NCBI GenBank assembly: GCA_017548765.1
Contig: JAFYZH010000057.1
Span: 1 to 50,672, forward strand
Direction of reading: 5' to 3'
Length of the DNA stretch: 50,672 nucleotides
Source of the DNA: Lachnospiraceae bacterium
Lineage (GTDB): Bacteria; Bacillota; Clostridia; Lachnospirales; Lachnospiraceae
Part shown: positions 17,112 to 27,356 of the stretch, piece by piece
Numbering within the stretch: the first letter of the stretch is position 1
How the letters are laid out: each line of letters opens with the position of its first letter
Notes under the pieces: model-generated
Databases searched by the model: none
Seen by the model: the letters and a program-made list of their open reading frames with translations, nothing else
Told to the model about the DNA's origin: nothing
Made by a program: the position numbers and the translations under genes

Positions 17112-20100
17112 ATGAAAAAAACAACGATGAAAAAGAGAATTGGAGGACTGTGCTTAGTGATCTTGCAGGTCCTCTTACTTTTGATGGCCTCTTCGCCGAT
17201 GATAAAGGCGGAGGCAAATAACGGCGTCTGGACGGGTAACGGCGAGTACGATGATCCCTATCTGATCGAGGACCTCGCGGATCTCCTGGAATTCCGGGAA
17301 TATGTAAATGCCGGAAGATCCACGGAAGATCAGTATTTCCAGCTGAAAAATGATCTGGATCTGCAGGAAGTTTGCGGAGAAAGTATCGGCAGTTGGACCC
17401 CCATCGGAACCCAGAGCCACCCTTTTAAAGGTCATTTCTCCGGAAGTGAGAAAAAGATCCGGAACCTTTATATTTCGGGCGGGAATAATGTCGGCCTGTT
17501 CGGTGTAAACGAGGGCTATATTGATAGTGTTATTGTGTACGGTTATGTAAGCGGCGATGAGAATGTGGCAGGCGTTGTCGGTGAAAACCGTTTCAGCGTA
17601 AGCTCCTGCTGGTCGGATGTGGATCTTACGGGAAAAAGCCGCGTCGGCGGAATTGCCGGTTGCAACAGAGGCTTTATCTTTGATTGCTGTAACAAAGGCA
17701 CAGTTGTGGCTACGGTAGAAGAGGCCGGCGGTATTGCGGGTTTTTCTTCGGATAGTATCGACTTTTGTACCAATTCCGGATTTGTCGCAGGTGCCGGAAG
17801 GGTCGGGGGTATCGCAGGCTATTCCAAAGCCCGGATCGCGGACTGTATTACGGAAATGAGCTATGAGATCTCTGCAATAGAAAACGATGACGGCCAGGAT
17901 CAGGATATCTATATCGGCGGTATTGTCGGACTTACCGATTCTTATGTTGAGAGATGCACAAATAGATCGAGAATATTGGGTACGAAGAGTGTAGTGGGCG
18001 GTATCGCCGGAAAAGCTACCGGTGAATGGGTCTGCAACTGTATCAATGAGGGTGAGGTCTCCGGAGGCGGCACGATCGGCGGTATTGTCGGCTGGTTCCA
18101 GGGTAAGGAAGGACAGAACAATAACCGCATCATAAAATGTTCCAACAGCGGAAAGATAACCGGAACGGAAAACAGGGTCGGCGGCATCGTCGGGACTGCG
18201 TCTTTTTGTGATATAACGGAATGTGTCAACAGGGGCAATGTTGAAGGAAAAGAAAGCACCGGCGGTATTGCGGGCTCTTTTGCGGACATCGGGAACTTCG
18301 CAAATGTCACCAATCATGGAAAGGTGCAGGGAGAGAATTACACCGGCGGTATTGCGGGTAAAATGGATAAAAAAGGCTCAGTCTGCAATTGCGTCAACAA
18401 CGGTGTGGTAGAGGGAAAGGATTGTACCGGCGGTATCGTGGGCGGAGATCCTGATGAGACTACGGTTTCCCGGCCCGGTAAATTTGTGGAGTGCATGAAC
18501 ACGGCCGCGGTAACCGGTAAAACGAAAACCGGCGGCATTGCCGGACAGTGCGGAAGGATCGTCAATGATTCTATCAATAAAGGTGAGGTGAAGGGAACCT
18601 CTGCGGTTGCAGGTATCGTGGGAAAAACCCTGTCCGGCATCAGCATCGAAAACAATGTAAACACGGGTAATATCTCGGGAACTGCAGATTCGGTCGGAGG
18701 AATTGCGGGAGATAACAAAAATATACCTATCCGGGAATGCCGGAATGAGGGCAGAGTTGATGGAAGCAAGTATGTCGGCGGAATCGCCGGAGACAACCGG
18801 GGAAGTTATGGCAACCTTCGGGGTGTAATAGAGGGATGCCAGAATAGCGGAGAGATCCGAGGAACCGGGGAGGATCACACCGGCGGTATTGCGGGGATCT
18901 GTTCTTATGCGGATATCACCGGGTGTGAAAATTCAGGAGATATTTCTTCCGGAAGAGATTATACCGGTGGAATCACAGGCAGCGGAGTAAATGTAAAGAT
19001 CAGAAGATGCGGGAATACAGGTTCGGTAATATCCAAACAGAAATATGTCGGAGGTATCGGCGGCAGGATCGAGGATTCCGAGGTGGAAGACTGCTACGAC
19101 AGAGGAATGGTAACCGGCGGCTATGATGTCGGAGGAATCGTCGGCTGTGTGGCGGGTACGGAGGATCTGATCGCCAGATGCTATGTCAAGGCGGGTAGGA
19201 ATAATATCAGACGCGACATAGATAGCGAAAACGGTTGTGTCGGAGCATTGTACGGAAAAAGAGAAAGCATGACGAATGTGACGATGGAATTCTGCTACTG
19301 GTGGCGTTCCTGTGCACAGAAGGCCAGAGGAGACATCGAGGGAGCGGATGAATCGGATCCCAGTCTGGGATTCACGGCGTATTCTGATGAAAGATGGTTT
19401 GGAATTTCGAGCAAGTTTACATCTTGGGATTTTGGAAATGTGTGGAAGATTTCGGATGGTGTGCCGGAATTAGATAATCAATATGATATTTCGGTATCGG
19501 ACAGCATTGGATTTGATGATGCAATGTATGTAACAGGCGGAGAGGGATGCCATTATGCCCGCCTGAGTTATATTCACTCTCTGGATGATCTGGAGGCTTT
19601 CCGCGATGCCGTAAACAGTGGAGATAGTTATTTGGGCGCTGCGGTCTTTCTCTGCACGGATCTGGATCTGGGCGGAGATTCCGGAAGAAATTGGAGACCC
19701 ATCGGCCAAGAACTGTCTATGAAGTTCAGTGGATCTTTTTATGGAGGAAATCATGTCATAAAGGGACTCAGTGTTTCTGCGACAGATATCGCAGGGCTGT
19801 TTGGATGCTGCAGCGGAACCATTCGGGATCTGGCTGTGATCGGAACCGTTACAGGTAACGGCAACTGGGTGGGCGGCATTACCGGCAACTGCGAAGGACT
19901 TATAAAAAACTGCTTTTTCCTGGGAGACGTTACCAGTAACGGACAAGGCAGCGACGTGGGAGGTATCGCCGGCTTCGTTACGGGATACGGTGTAATGGAG
20001 GACTGCGGACATGTGGGAAGCGTATTGGTAAAGAAGGGATATGCCGGCGGCGTGGTCGGAATGCAGCGCGCGAAAACATTCTGCATTTACCGTTGTTTCC

Positions 20101-23100
20101 ATTACAATAAATTCGATCTGAAGAGAAATGTTGTATCTGAGGTCAGTGGAAAGGCCGGCAGCGTGATCGGAGAAGCGATCAATCCGAGCGCTCTCAGTGA
20201 TAACTATGCGATCGCCGGCTGCTGCACCAGATGTATCGGATATACTCCGGAGAGCTCACAGTCCGGCGTGAGCGGCGGTACGATGCTCGACGTAGAGGAC
20301 TTCCGCAAGCCGGAAATGTTTACAAACTGGAATATCGATTCCGATGAAAACTCCTACTGGATCATGGGGCAGGACTATCCGATAACACGGAGCCTTAGCG
20401 CTTGCATGATTCTGTCTCCGAACGGCGCCGAGGGCGAAGAACAGAAACTGTGTGAGATCAAAGGACAGTTGAAAGCGCCGGGAGCGATTTATACTCGGGA
20501 AGGATATATTTTCACCGGGTGGAATGACGAGGCGGATGGTAGCGGAAGCATCTACTACGAAGGTGACGATGTTCCCGGAGGAACTACCCTTTATGCGCAG
20601 TGGCTCGAGGGAGTACCCTATCGCAAATATATGCCCATCGAACCGGCGGACCCGGATGAGATCGGGATTGAAGATCATACCTATGATCTTCTGTTAGACG
20701 GGAACGAAGATACGAAGTGGTGTCTTGAGACCTCAGGCAGCGATGATACCTGGACTCTGGAATTCAATACAAAAGAATATGTAAGACCCTATGCATATGC
20801 TTTGGTCACCGCCGGTGATACGAAGATGTATCCCGGCCGTAATCCGAAGAACTGGACACTGGAAGCCCTGGATGCCAGCGGCAGATGGACTGTTCTGGAC
20901 GAGGTGACGAACGACGGGACACTGCCGCCCCGAAATAACTGTGCGGTTTATAAACAATTTAAGAATAATATGGAATACTGCCATTTCCGGATCACCTTCA
21001 AGGGGCTGACCTCGGGAAAGGTCTTCCAGTTATCGGAATTCTTCCTGATCACCAAAGATCCGAAGAAAGATGTTCGTAAGGCGAAAATCACGTTGCATGC
21101 GTGCAGCAGTATCCAGGATGCGGCGATCAAGAGGGAGTATGTATGGGGAGAGATCGGTACGAAGGTATACATCCCGACGGATCCGTGGGGTGAAGAATGT
21201 TACGAATTGCTTTACTGGACGGAGAAGCCGAATGGAGAGGGAAAGGTCTATAAATTTGGAGATCCCTACATCATCGAACGTGATATTACAATATATGCCC
21301 GGTGGAAGATAAGGGATTTCCAATTAGTCGTGAAGCGGGATGCCGACGAGGAGCCACCGTATTTCAGAAATTATTGGACCTATAATGCAAACCGACCGTT
21401 CAAGCTCAAGCCGCCCGCGCGGGAAGGATATCTGTTCCAGTACTGGATCGTAACTTCGCCGGCCGGCAACTGGAAGCCGGGCGCCACCTATGATAAGGAC
21501 ACCCTTTTTTCCGGAATGTACGGAAATGCTGAGCTTGTCGGAATCTGGAAGGAGATCAGAGAGGTCAGTGTCAAATGGTACTGCGGCAGTAAGCTGATGG
21601 ATGAAGGTACCTATTACGAGGGGGATACACCCACTTATAACGGAGAGCAGCCGCAAAAGGAATCCGATCCGGAGTACGACTATGTCTTCAAGGGCTGGGA
21701 TAAGGAAATAAAACCGCTCACCGGGGATACGACCTATCATGCAGAGTTTACTGAGAACAGAAGATCCTATGATATTACCTGGCTGAATGAGAAGGGTGAA
21801 CAGATCGATGTGACGAGTGTGGAGTACGGAACGGTACCGACACATGAGGATCTCGGGAAGCTTCCCACCAAGGAAAGCTGCTTCATTTTTGACGGGTGGG
21901 ATAAGACGCCCGTGGCGGTTACGGGAAAGGCGACCTATAAGGCAAAATTCCGGGAAGTCCCGAGACCGTATGAGATCACCTGGCAGTATGATGACGGAAC
22001 GGTGATCGACGTGACGGAAGTGGATTACGGTAGCGTGCCTTCACATGCGGAACCGGAGATGATGCCTACGGATGAGTATACCTACACATTTGCCGGATGG
22101 GATAGACAGCCGACCGTTGTCGACGGACCTGCGGTATATACGGCGCAGTTCACCGCTTCGAAGAACAGCTATGAGATCACCTGGAAGAATGATAACGGGG
22201 AAGTGATCGATGTCACGACGGCGGAATACGGCGAGATCCCGACGCACGAGGTGCCTTCCAAGAAGGGCGATGAGCAGTTCGGCTATACGTTCTCAGGCTG
22301 GTCACCGAGCGTAAAAGCGGTTACCGGAGCTGCAGAGTATACGGCACAATTCTCCCGGACCATCAACAGCTACGAGATCGTCTGGAAGGACGAAAACGGA
22401 GCGGTGATCGACACCACAAAGGTCGAGTACGGCAGCATGCCTCTGCATGAGGATCTCAGCAAGAAAGAAACAAAGGAATTCAGCTATGAATTTGACGGCT
22501 GGGAACCGGAGCTGAAAGCGGTCGACGGTCCCGCGGAATATCAGGCGATATTCCGGGAGAATAAAAAGAGCTATGAGATCGTCTGGAAGTATGAGAGCGG
22601 CCGCGTGATCGATACTAAGACGCTGGAGTACGGCACCCTGCCTTCCTGCGAGGCACCTTCGATGGAGGCGACAGCGGAATTTGAGTATGCCTTCGACGGC
22701 TGGGATCCGGAGATCATAAAGGTCGACGGACCTGCGGTATACACGGCGAAATTCACGGCGACCCGAAGAAGCTATGAGATCACCTGGCAGGATGACGAGG
22801 GCAATGTATTCGATACCACCGTGGCGGAGTACGGAAGCGTACCGTCGCATGAGGATCCCGTAAAGAAAGAAACGGACGAATTTACATACTCTTTCAAAGG
22901 GTGGAACCGTGATTTCAAGGCAGTGGAAGGTCCGGAAACCTATGTTGCCAGATTTGACAAAACCAAAAGAAGCTACGAGATCACCTGGAAGATGGATGAC
23001 GGCAGTGTGATCGATGTAACTACCTTGGAATATGGCGCAACGCCGACGCATGACGATCCTGTAAAGGAAGCGACCGAGGAGTATACATATACATTTGCCG

Positions 23101-23378
23101 GCTGGGATAAAGAGGTTGCGGCGGTCACCGGAGCAGCGGAGTATAAGGCTTTGTTTACCGCTTCGAAGAACAGCTACGAGATCACCTGGAAGAATGATGA
23201 CGACAGTGTGATCGATGTGACCACAGTGGAATATGGCGAAATGCCGACCCACGAGGATCCCGTAAAGGAAGCGACGGTGGAGTACACGTATACATTTGCC
23301 GGCTGGGATAAAGAGATCGCAACGGTCACCGGAGCTGCGGAGTATAAGGCTTTGTTTACCGCTTCGAAGAACAGCTAA
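17112..23378 (+). CDS. Giant GLUG / InlB-repeat surface protein, N-terminal 2088 residues, ended by an in-frame TAA
   Basis: The protein has a signal peptide (about 1-35). A large GLUG-repeat region follows (about 95-700 and again 860-1010), with dozens of GGIAG or GGIVG turns that would build a beta-helical adhesin-like rod. Next come an InlB-type repeat ending TLYAQW (about 1095-1165), a discoidin/F5-8C-like domain (about 1177-1314), two more InlB-type units, and about nine 67-residue repeats with the core SYEITWKNDDGSVIDVT...YTFAGWD. Translation stops at TAA 23376-23378. The same frame continues to 25124 with six more repeats and a membrane anchor, so this is the front part of one longer gene. 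As it stands, the product lacks an anchor and would be secreted. Function as a surface adhesin is inferred from its domains. Confidence 0.85.
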   Translation: MKKTTMKKRIGGLCLVILQVLLLLMASSPMIKAEANNGVWTGNGEYDDPYLIEDLADLLEFREYVNAGRSTEDQYFQLKNDLDLQEVCGESIGSWTPIGTQSHPFKGHFSGSEKKIRNLYISGGNNVGLFGVNEGYIDSVIVYGYVSGDENVAGVVGENRFSVSSCWSDVDLTGKSRVGGIAGCNRGFIFDCCNKGTVVATVEEAGGIAGFSSDSIDFCTNSGFVAGAGRVGGIAGYSKARIADCITEMSYEISAIENDDGQDQDIYIGGIVGLTDSYVERCTNRSRILGTKSVVGGIAGKATGEWVCNCINEGEVSGGGTIGGIVGWFQGKEGQNNNRIIKCSNSGKITGTENRVGGIVGTASFCDITECVNRGNVEGKESTGGIAGSFADIGNFANVTNHGKVQGENYTGGIAGKMDKKGSVCNCVNNGVVEGKDCTGGIVGGDPDETTVSRPGKFVECMNTAAVTGKTKTGGIAGQCGRIVNDSINKGEVKGTSAVAGIVGKTLSGISIENNVNTGNISGTADSVGGIAGDNKNIPIRECRNEGRVDGSKYVGGIAGDNRGSYGNLRGVIEGCQNSGEIRGTGEDHTGGIAGICSYADITGCENSGDISSGRDYTGGITGSGVNVKIRRCGNTGSVISKQKYVGGIGGRIEDSEVEDCYDRGMVTGGYDVGGIVGCVAGTEDLIARCYVKAGRNNIRRDIDSENGCVGALYGKRESMTNVTMEFCYWWRSCAQKARGDIEGADESDPSLGFTAYSDERWFGISSKFTSWDFGNVWKISDGVPELDNQYDISVSDSIGFDDAMYVTGGEGCHYARLSYIHSLDDLEAFRDAVNSGDSYLGAAVFLCTDLDLGGDSGRNWRPIGQELSMKFSGSFYGGNHVIKGLSVSATDIAGLFGCCSGTIRDLAVIGTVTGNGNWVGGITGNCEGLIKNCFFLGDVTSNGQGSDVGGIAGFVTGYGVMEDCGHVGSVLVKKGYAGGVVGMQRAKTFCIYRCFHYNKFDLKRNVVSEVSGKAGSVIGEAINPSALSDNYAIAGCCTRCIGYTPESSQSGVSGGTMLDVEDFRKPEMFTNWNIDSDENSYWIMGQDYPITRSLSACMILSPNGAEGEEQKLCEIKGQLKAPGAIYTREGYIFTGWNDEADGSGSIYYEGDDVPGGTTLYAQWLEGVPYRKYMPIEPADPDEIGIEDHTYDLLLDGNEDTKWCLETSGSDDTWTLEFNTKEYVRPYAYALVTAGDTKMYPGRNPKNWTLEALDASGRWTVLDEVTNDGTLPPRNNCAVYKQFKNNMEYCHFRITFKGLTSGKVFQLSEFFLITKDPKKDVRKAKITLHACSSIQDAAIKREYVWGEIGTKVYIPTDPWGEECYELLYWTEKPNGEGKVYKFGDPYIIERDITIYARWKIRDFQLVVKRDADEEPPYFRNYWTYNANRPFKLKPPAREGYLFQYWIVTSPAGNWKPGATYDKDTLFSGMYGNAELVGIWKEIREVSVKWYCGSKLMDEGTYYEGDTPTYNGEQPQKESDPEYDYVFKGWDKEIKPLTGDTTYHAEFTENRRSYDITWLNEKGEQIDVTSVEYGTVPTHEDLGKLPTKESCFIFDGWDKTPVAVTGKATYKAKFREVPRPYEITWQYDDGTVIDVTEVDYGSVPSHAEPEMMPTDEYTYTFAGWDRQPTVVDGPAVYTAQFTASKNSYEITWKNDNGEVIDVTTAEYGEIPTHEVPSKKGDEQFGYTFSGWSPSVKAVTGAAEYTAQFSRTINSYEIVWKDENGAVIDTTKVEYGSMPLHEDLSKKETKEFSYEFDGWEPELKAVDGPAEYQAIFRENKKSYEIVWKYESGRVIDTKTLEYGTLPSCEAPSMEATAEFEYAFDGWDPEIIKVDGPAVYTAKFTATRRSYEITWQDDEGNVFDTTVAEYGSVPSHEDPVKKETDEFTYSFKGWNRDFKAVEGPETYVARFDKTKRSYEITWKMDDGSVIDVTTLEYGATPTHDDPVKEATEEYTYTFAGWDKEVAAVTGAAEYKALFTASKNSYEITWKNDDDSVIDVTTVEYGEMPTHEDPVKEATVEYTYTFAGWDKEIATVTGAAEYKALFTASKNS

Positions 23379-24650
23379 GAGATCACCTGGAAGAATGATG
23401 ACGACAGTGTGATCGATGTGACCACAGTGGAATATGGCGAAACCCCGACCCACGAAAAACCGATGAAGGAAACGACAGCGGAGTACACCTATGAGTTTGC
23501 CGGTTGGTCTCCGGAGGTCACGGCAGTCGAGGGCGCAACGGAGTATAAGGCAAACTTCACGGCAACCAGAAGAAGCTATGAGATCACCTGGAAGGATGAT
23601 CATGATAACGTGATCGAAGTCACCAAAGTGGAATATGGCACAGTTCCGAAACATGCGGCTCCGGTTCGGGAAACGACAGCGGAGTACACCTATACATTTA
23701 CCGGATGGAGCCCGGAGATCACAGCGGTCACCGGCCCGGCGGAGTATAGGGCAAACATCACGTCAGCCAGAAGAAGTTATGAAGTCACCTGGTTGGATGA
23801 TGACGGCAGTGTGATCGATGTGACTACCTTGGAATATGGCGTAACGCCGACCCACGAGGATCCCGTAAAGGAAGCGACGGTGGAGTACACGTATACATTT
23901 GCCGGCTGGGATAAAGAGGTTGCGGCGGTCACCGGAGCAGCGGAGTATAAGGCTCAGTTCACCGCTTCGAAGAACAGTTATGAGATCACCTGGAAGAATG
24001 ATGACGGAAGTGTGATCGATGTGACGAAAGTGGAATATGGTGCAACGCCGATCCATGAGGATCCCGTAAAGGAAGCGACGGACGAGTATACCTACGAATT
24101 TGCCGGCTGGGATAAAGAAGTTGCGGCAGTCACAGGCCCTGCGGAGTATATCGCGAAGTTTACGGCGGTGAAGAGAAGCTATGAGATCACCTGGAAGATG
24201 GACGATGGAAGTGTGATCGATGTGACGAAGGCAGAGTACGGAACCGTGCCGGAACATGCGAAGGCTCAGAAAAAAGCGACGGATGAGTATACCTACGAAT
24301 TTGCCGGCTGGGATAAAGAAGTTGCGGCAGTCACAGGCCCTGCGGAGTATATCGCGAAGTTTACGGAAAAAAAGATAAACAGCGAAAATGCCGAGGCTCA
24401 GACATCCGTCACGGACAATACGAATTCGTCAAGCGAGCCGGTTCCGCAGCCGATCAAAAAGTTCTACAAGATCACCTGGAAATACGAGGACGGCACGAAG
24501 ATCGATGTCACGAAAGTGGAAGAAGGCATGGTTCCGGTACATGCAGATCCTGTTATGAAGGCAACGGCGGAGTACACCTATGAGTTCATCGGCTGGGACA
24601 GGGAACCTGCAAAGGTCAGCGGTCCCGCAACATATACCGCGATGTTCCGC
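21560..24650 (+). repeat. In-frame 201-bp (67-codon) tandem repeats in the surface protein gene
   Basis: About fifteen units share a 201-bp period. Neighbouring units can be nearly identical at the DNA level: 23136-23241 and 23337-23442 match over 106 bases except for one base. Most units code for SYEITW, VIDVT, EYG, PTHE, EYTYxFAGW and AVTG. Such arrays change copy number by recombination. Confidence 0.9.
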
Positions 24651-25124
24651 AGAATAAGAAATGTATATTCGGTGCGTTTTGAATCGAACGGCGGCACGGC
24701 TTCGGCGGTATTAACGGCAGAGTACGGGGATCATATCAACAGACCCGCGGAGCCCGAACGCGAAGGATACACTTTTGAAGGCTGGTACACGGACGAGGCG
24801 TTGACCCAAGAGTACAACTTTAATGAACCGGTTGTGGCAGACATAACGGTTTATGCAAAGTGGAAACTGGAGGAAAAACCGGTTACTGAGGTTAAGGAGA
24901 CGAAAGCACCTCCGAAGGAGGCTACGATCGAGACCGTAGCGCCGACGACTGCGCCCGTAGCACAGGAGACCACGCTTGCATCCGAAACAACGGAGGCGTT
25001 ACTTCTTGAAACGGATGGCCTCAATATTCCGGCTATTCTGGCGATCATAATTGCAGCACTGGCAGGATTGACGGCTGTCGGAGCTTTAACAATAATTCTT
25101 CGAAACAGATTAGGGAAAAAATAA
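23379..25124 (+). pseudogene. C-terminal part of the giant surface protein, cut off by the TAA at 23376
   Basis: This segment is in exactly the same frame as the preceding 2088-codon gene and begins in mid-repeat (EITWKNDDDSVIDVT). It holds six further 67-residue repeats, a Ser/Asn-rich break (about 24380-24450), one more repeat, an InlB-type unit (GYTFEGWYTDEAL...YAKW), a Thr/Glu/Pro-rich stalk, and a C-terminal membrane segment (NIPAILAIIIAALAGLTAVG) ending in RNRLGKK. It has no signal peptide and no ribosome site; the first possible start is a GTG at 23409. It is probably not expressed alone. Without the stop, the whole gene would be 17112-25124, about 2670 codons. No LPxTG motif is seen. 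Confidence 0.8.
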
Positions 25125-25126
25125 TG

Positions 25127-25165
25127 CAAAAAGACGGCAGTCCGGTTACGGACTGCCGTCTTTTT
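25127..25165 (+). terminator. Terminator after the surface protein gene
   Basis: GACGGCAGTCCG and CGGACTGCCGTC form a perfect 12-bp stem with loop GTTA, flanked by A and T tracts, so it could act in both directions. Confidence 0.92.
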
Positions 25166-25184
25166 GGCTTGCTCAGATTTTTTT

Positions 25185-25232
25185 TACAGTTCTGAAAGAT
25201 TCCTGGTAAAGCGATACTACTTAGATTATAAT
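25185..25232 (+). promoter_or_regulatory. Promoter-like sequence with no evident gene downstream
   Basis: TTACAGTTCTGAAAGATT...GGTAAAGCG resembles the block before the surface-gene promoter (16924-16952), and TATAAT follows at 25227-25232. The -35 at a 17-base spacing (TGGTAA) is poor. No gene with a ribosome site follows; 25233-25372 holds no feature I recognise. It may be a leftover of a duplicated surface gene, or it may drive an untranslated RNA through the repeat array. Confidence 0.4.
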
Positions 25233-25384
25233 GGCTTAACTATCGGGTGGTGTAAAGATTTAGATCAAAAAACGAGTGCTAAAACAAGTCGGTTTTCCGG
25301 AAGAACCGCTGGCATTTCTTACGAATCCGTTGTAATATGTAAGGGAGTTGTCAGGGTCTTACGCGCATAAAGGTACAAAATGAC

Positions 25385-25724
25385 GAAATGCGCGTAAGGA
25401 ACAGCCTTTGGTCAGGCAAGCATTACGCGCAAAACGAGAGAAATCACGGAAATGCGCGTAAGGAACAGCCTTTGGTCAGGCAAACATTACGCGCAAAATG
25501 AGAGAAATCATGAAAATACGCGTAGGGAACGGCCTTCGGTCCGGAAATCATTACGCGCAAAACGAGAGAAAACACGAAAATGCGCGTAGGGAACGGCCTT
25601 CGGGCAGGGAAGTTTTACGCGCAAAACGAGAGAAATCACGAAAATGCGCGTAAGGAACGGCCTTTGGTCAGGCAAACATTACGCGCAAAACGAGAGAAAT
25701 CACGGAAATGCGCGTAGGGAACGG
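25385..25724. repeat. 64-bp tandem repeat array, five full units plus a partial one
   Basis: Units start at 25385, 25449, 25513, 25577, 25641 and 25705 with an exact 64-base period. Each holds TGCGCGTAA and its inverse TTACGCGCA, about 34 and then 30 bases apart, plus a small inner stem GCCT/AGGC. Units differ by scattered substitutions (AAGGAACAGCC versus AGGGAACGGCC). A further half-site, TTACGCGCA, lies at 25359-25367. The array is noncoding: no long open frame with a start signal crosses it. Confidence 0.92.
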
Positions 25725-25856
25725 TTTAGATGAAGAGGATCTGTGAAGAGGACGATATAGCGCCGGAATTAAAATGATCGTGTCGGTGGTGAAAACCATA
25801 AGGACTGTAAGAAAGTATTTGAAACAGATTATATAAAAGAGAAAAGGAGAAACACA

Positions 25857-27290
25857 ATGAAAGAATTTATCAAGGGTGCAAACCCGTATATGCCGCTGTG
25901 GGAGCATGTTCCGGACGGTGAGCCGCGGGTGTTTGAACATAACGGAGAGAAGCGCGTCTATGTGTACGGCTCGCATGATATCGAGCGCACGCAGTACTGC
26001 GGACGAAACTACGTGGTATGGTCGGCGCCGGTCACGGATCTGACCGACTGGACCTACCATGGGGTGGCTTATGAGACGCACTACGATTCGATTTTGTACG
26101 CGCCCGACGTTGTGAAAAAGGGCGACAAATACTATATGTACGCGGCGGAGCGCAAGGGCAGCCTGGTCGTGGTCGCTTCTTCGGATACGCCGTGGGGACC
26201 GTTTGAGAACCCGGTGGAGACGAAGCTGGGCTTCGATCCCGGCGTGCTGGTCGACGACGATGGCCAGGTCTATGCGTACTGGGGCGGCTGCGCGGCTCCG
26301 TGCTACATTGCCCGCATGAAAGACGACATGGCGACCATCGAGGAGGAGACGCTCGTATCGAACCCGCTCGGCCATTCGACCTGCCCGTGGAACCCGGTGG
26401 ACGATGGCCACATCGACCTGATCGACGCGTTCTTCGAGGCTTCCAGCCCCCGGAAAGTTTTGGGAAAATATGTTTATCTTTACTCGAAACGCTACGAGAA
26501 ACCGATCCCGGAACTCGGCGTTTTCGAGCCTTGCAACGGTTTCCTGTCCTATCGTTTTTCGGACAGCCCGTTCGGCCCGTTCCGTGAGGGCGGCGACATC
26601 AGCTTCAACGGCGGCGAGATCCTGAAGGACGCCGACGGCCGCGGCACCATGACCTACCAGTGGGGCAACAACCACGGCTCCATCATGGAAGTGAACGGGA
26701 AATGGTACATTTTCTACCATCGGCAGACCGGCGTGAACGAATATTCGCGTCAGGCGATGCTCGAGCCGGTGGACGTGGCGATGGGAACGGACGGGAAGCT
26801 TTATATCGGCGATGTCCGCTTCATCGACGGCGAGCCGGTCTCCTCGAAACCTGTGGAGATGACGTCGCAGGGCGCGCACATCAACGGCCTGGACGCGCGG
26901 AAGTGGATCTCGGCGGGGTACGCCTGCCACATCTACGGAAGCAAGACCCGCGCCTATGTGGAGCCGGGCTACGAGCAGACCGAGACGATCTCAACACCCG
27001 TTGTGAACCTGAGTTCCGGTACGACCGTGGGCTTCCGTTACTTGCAGTTTGGGGCGAATGCTCCCCAGACCGTGACGGTGGTCCTGGGCGAGCACAAGGC
27101 GCTGAAGGTCCGCGTGCGCATCGATTCGTACCGCGGCCGCATCGTTTCCGAACTGGATCTTGCGGAAAATGAGAACGAAAAGACTGCAGCATTGACCGCG
27201 GGCGTGATCGGAAAGCATGCCGTATACTTCGAGTTTGTTTCGGATGCCGACGGCGCGATCGCAGCGTTTGACCGCTTCACCTTTGACTGA
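25857..27290 (+). CDS. Glycoside hydrolase, family 43-like (arabinosidase/xylosidase type)
   Basis: The 477-residue protein has GH43 five-bladed propeller signatures: YVYGSHDI near the N-terminus, YAPDVV with the pKa-modulating Asp at about 84, a VDDDGQVYAYWGG strand, and FFEASSP with a candidate acid Glu at about 194, then KWYIFYHRQ. Residues from about 330 form a beta-rich C-terminal module resembling a carbohydrate-binding domain. The family usually removes arabinose or xylose from arabinoxylan and arabinan. No signal peptide is present, so it probably acts on imported oligosaccharides in the cytoplasm. AAAGGAG precedes the ATG. The neighbouring xylose isomerase fits a pentose role. The exact substrate is not determined. 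Confidence 0.85.
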   Translation: MKEFIKGANPYMPLWEHVPDGEPRVFEHNGEKRVYVYGSHDIERTQYCGRNYVVWSAPVTDLTDWTYHGVAYETHYDSILYAPDVVKKGDKYYMYAAERKGSLVVVASSDTPWGPFENPVETKLGFDPGVLVDDDGQVYAYWGGCAAPCYIARMKDDMATIEEETLVSNPLGHSTCPWNPVDDGHIDLIDAFFEASSPRKVLGKYVYLYSKRYEKPIPELGVFEPCNGFLSYRFSDSPFGPFREGGDISFNGGEILKDADGRGTMTYQWGNNHGSIMEVNGKWYIFYHRQTGVNEYSRQAMLEPVDVAMGTDGKLYIGDVRFIDGEPVSSKPVEMTSQGAHINGLDARKWISAGYACHIYGSKTRAYVEPGYEQTETISTPVVNLSSGTTVGFRYLQFGANAPQTVTVVLGEHKALKVRVRIDSYRGRIVSELDLAENENEKTAALTAGVIGKHAVYFEFVSDADGAIAAFDRFTFD

Positions 27291-27301
27291 TGATGTGTAT
27301 G

Positions 27302-27332
27302 ACGGCCTCGGTTTCGGCATGGGGCCGTTTTT
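27302..27332 (+). terminator. Terminator after the GH43 gene
   Basis: ACGGCC pairs with GGCCGT around a 15-base loop, followed by TTTTTG. Confidence 0.65.
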
Positions 27333-27356
27333 GCGGACAATTATTGAGATTCATGC

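Noticed and set aside
22302-23654. 450-codon minus-strand frame with repeats
   Set aside because: It is the mirror of the 67-codon repeats of the surface protein. Its regularity comes from that array.
25164-25370. 68-codon frame after the surface protein gene
   Set aside because: Starts within the terminator region, lacks a ribosome site and has no recognisable features.
25385-25724. CRISPR array
   Set aside because: The whole 64-bp unit is conserved, including the part that would be spacer. There are no unique spacers and no cas genes.
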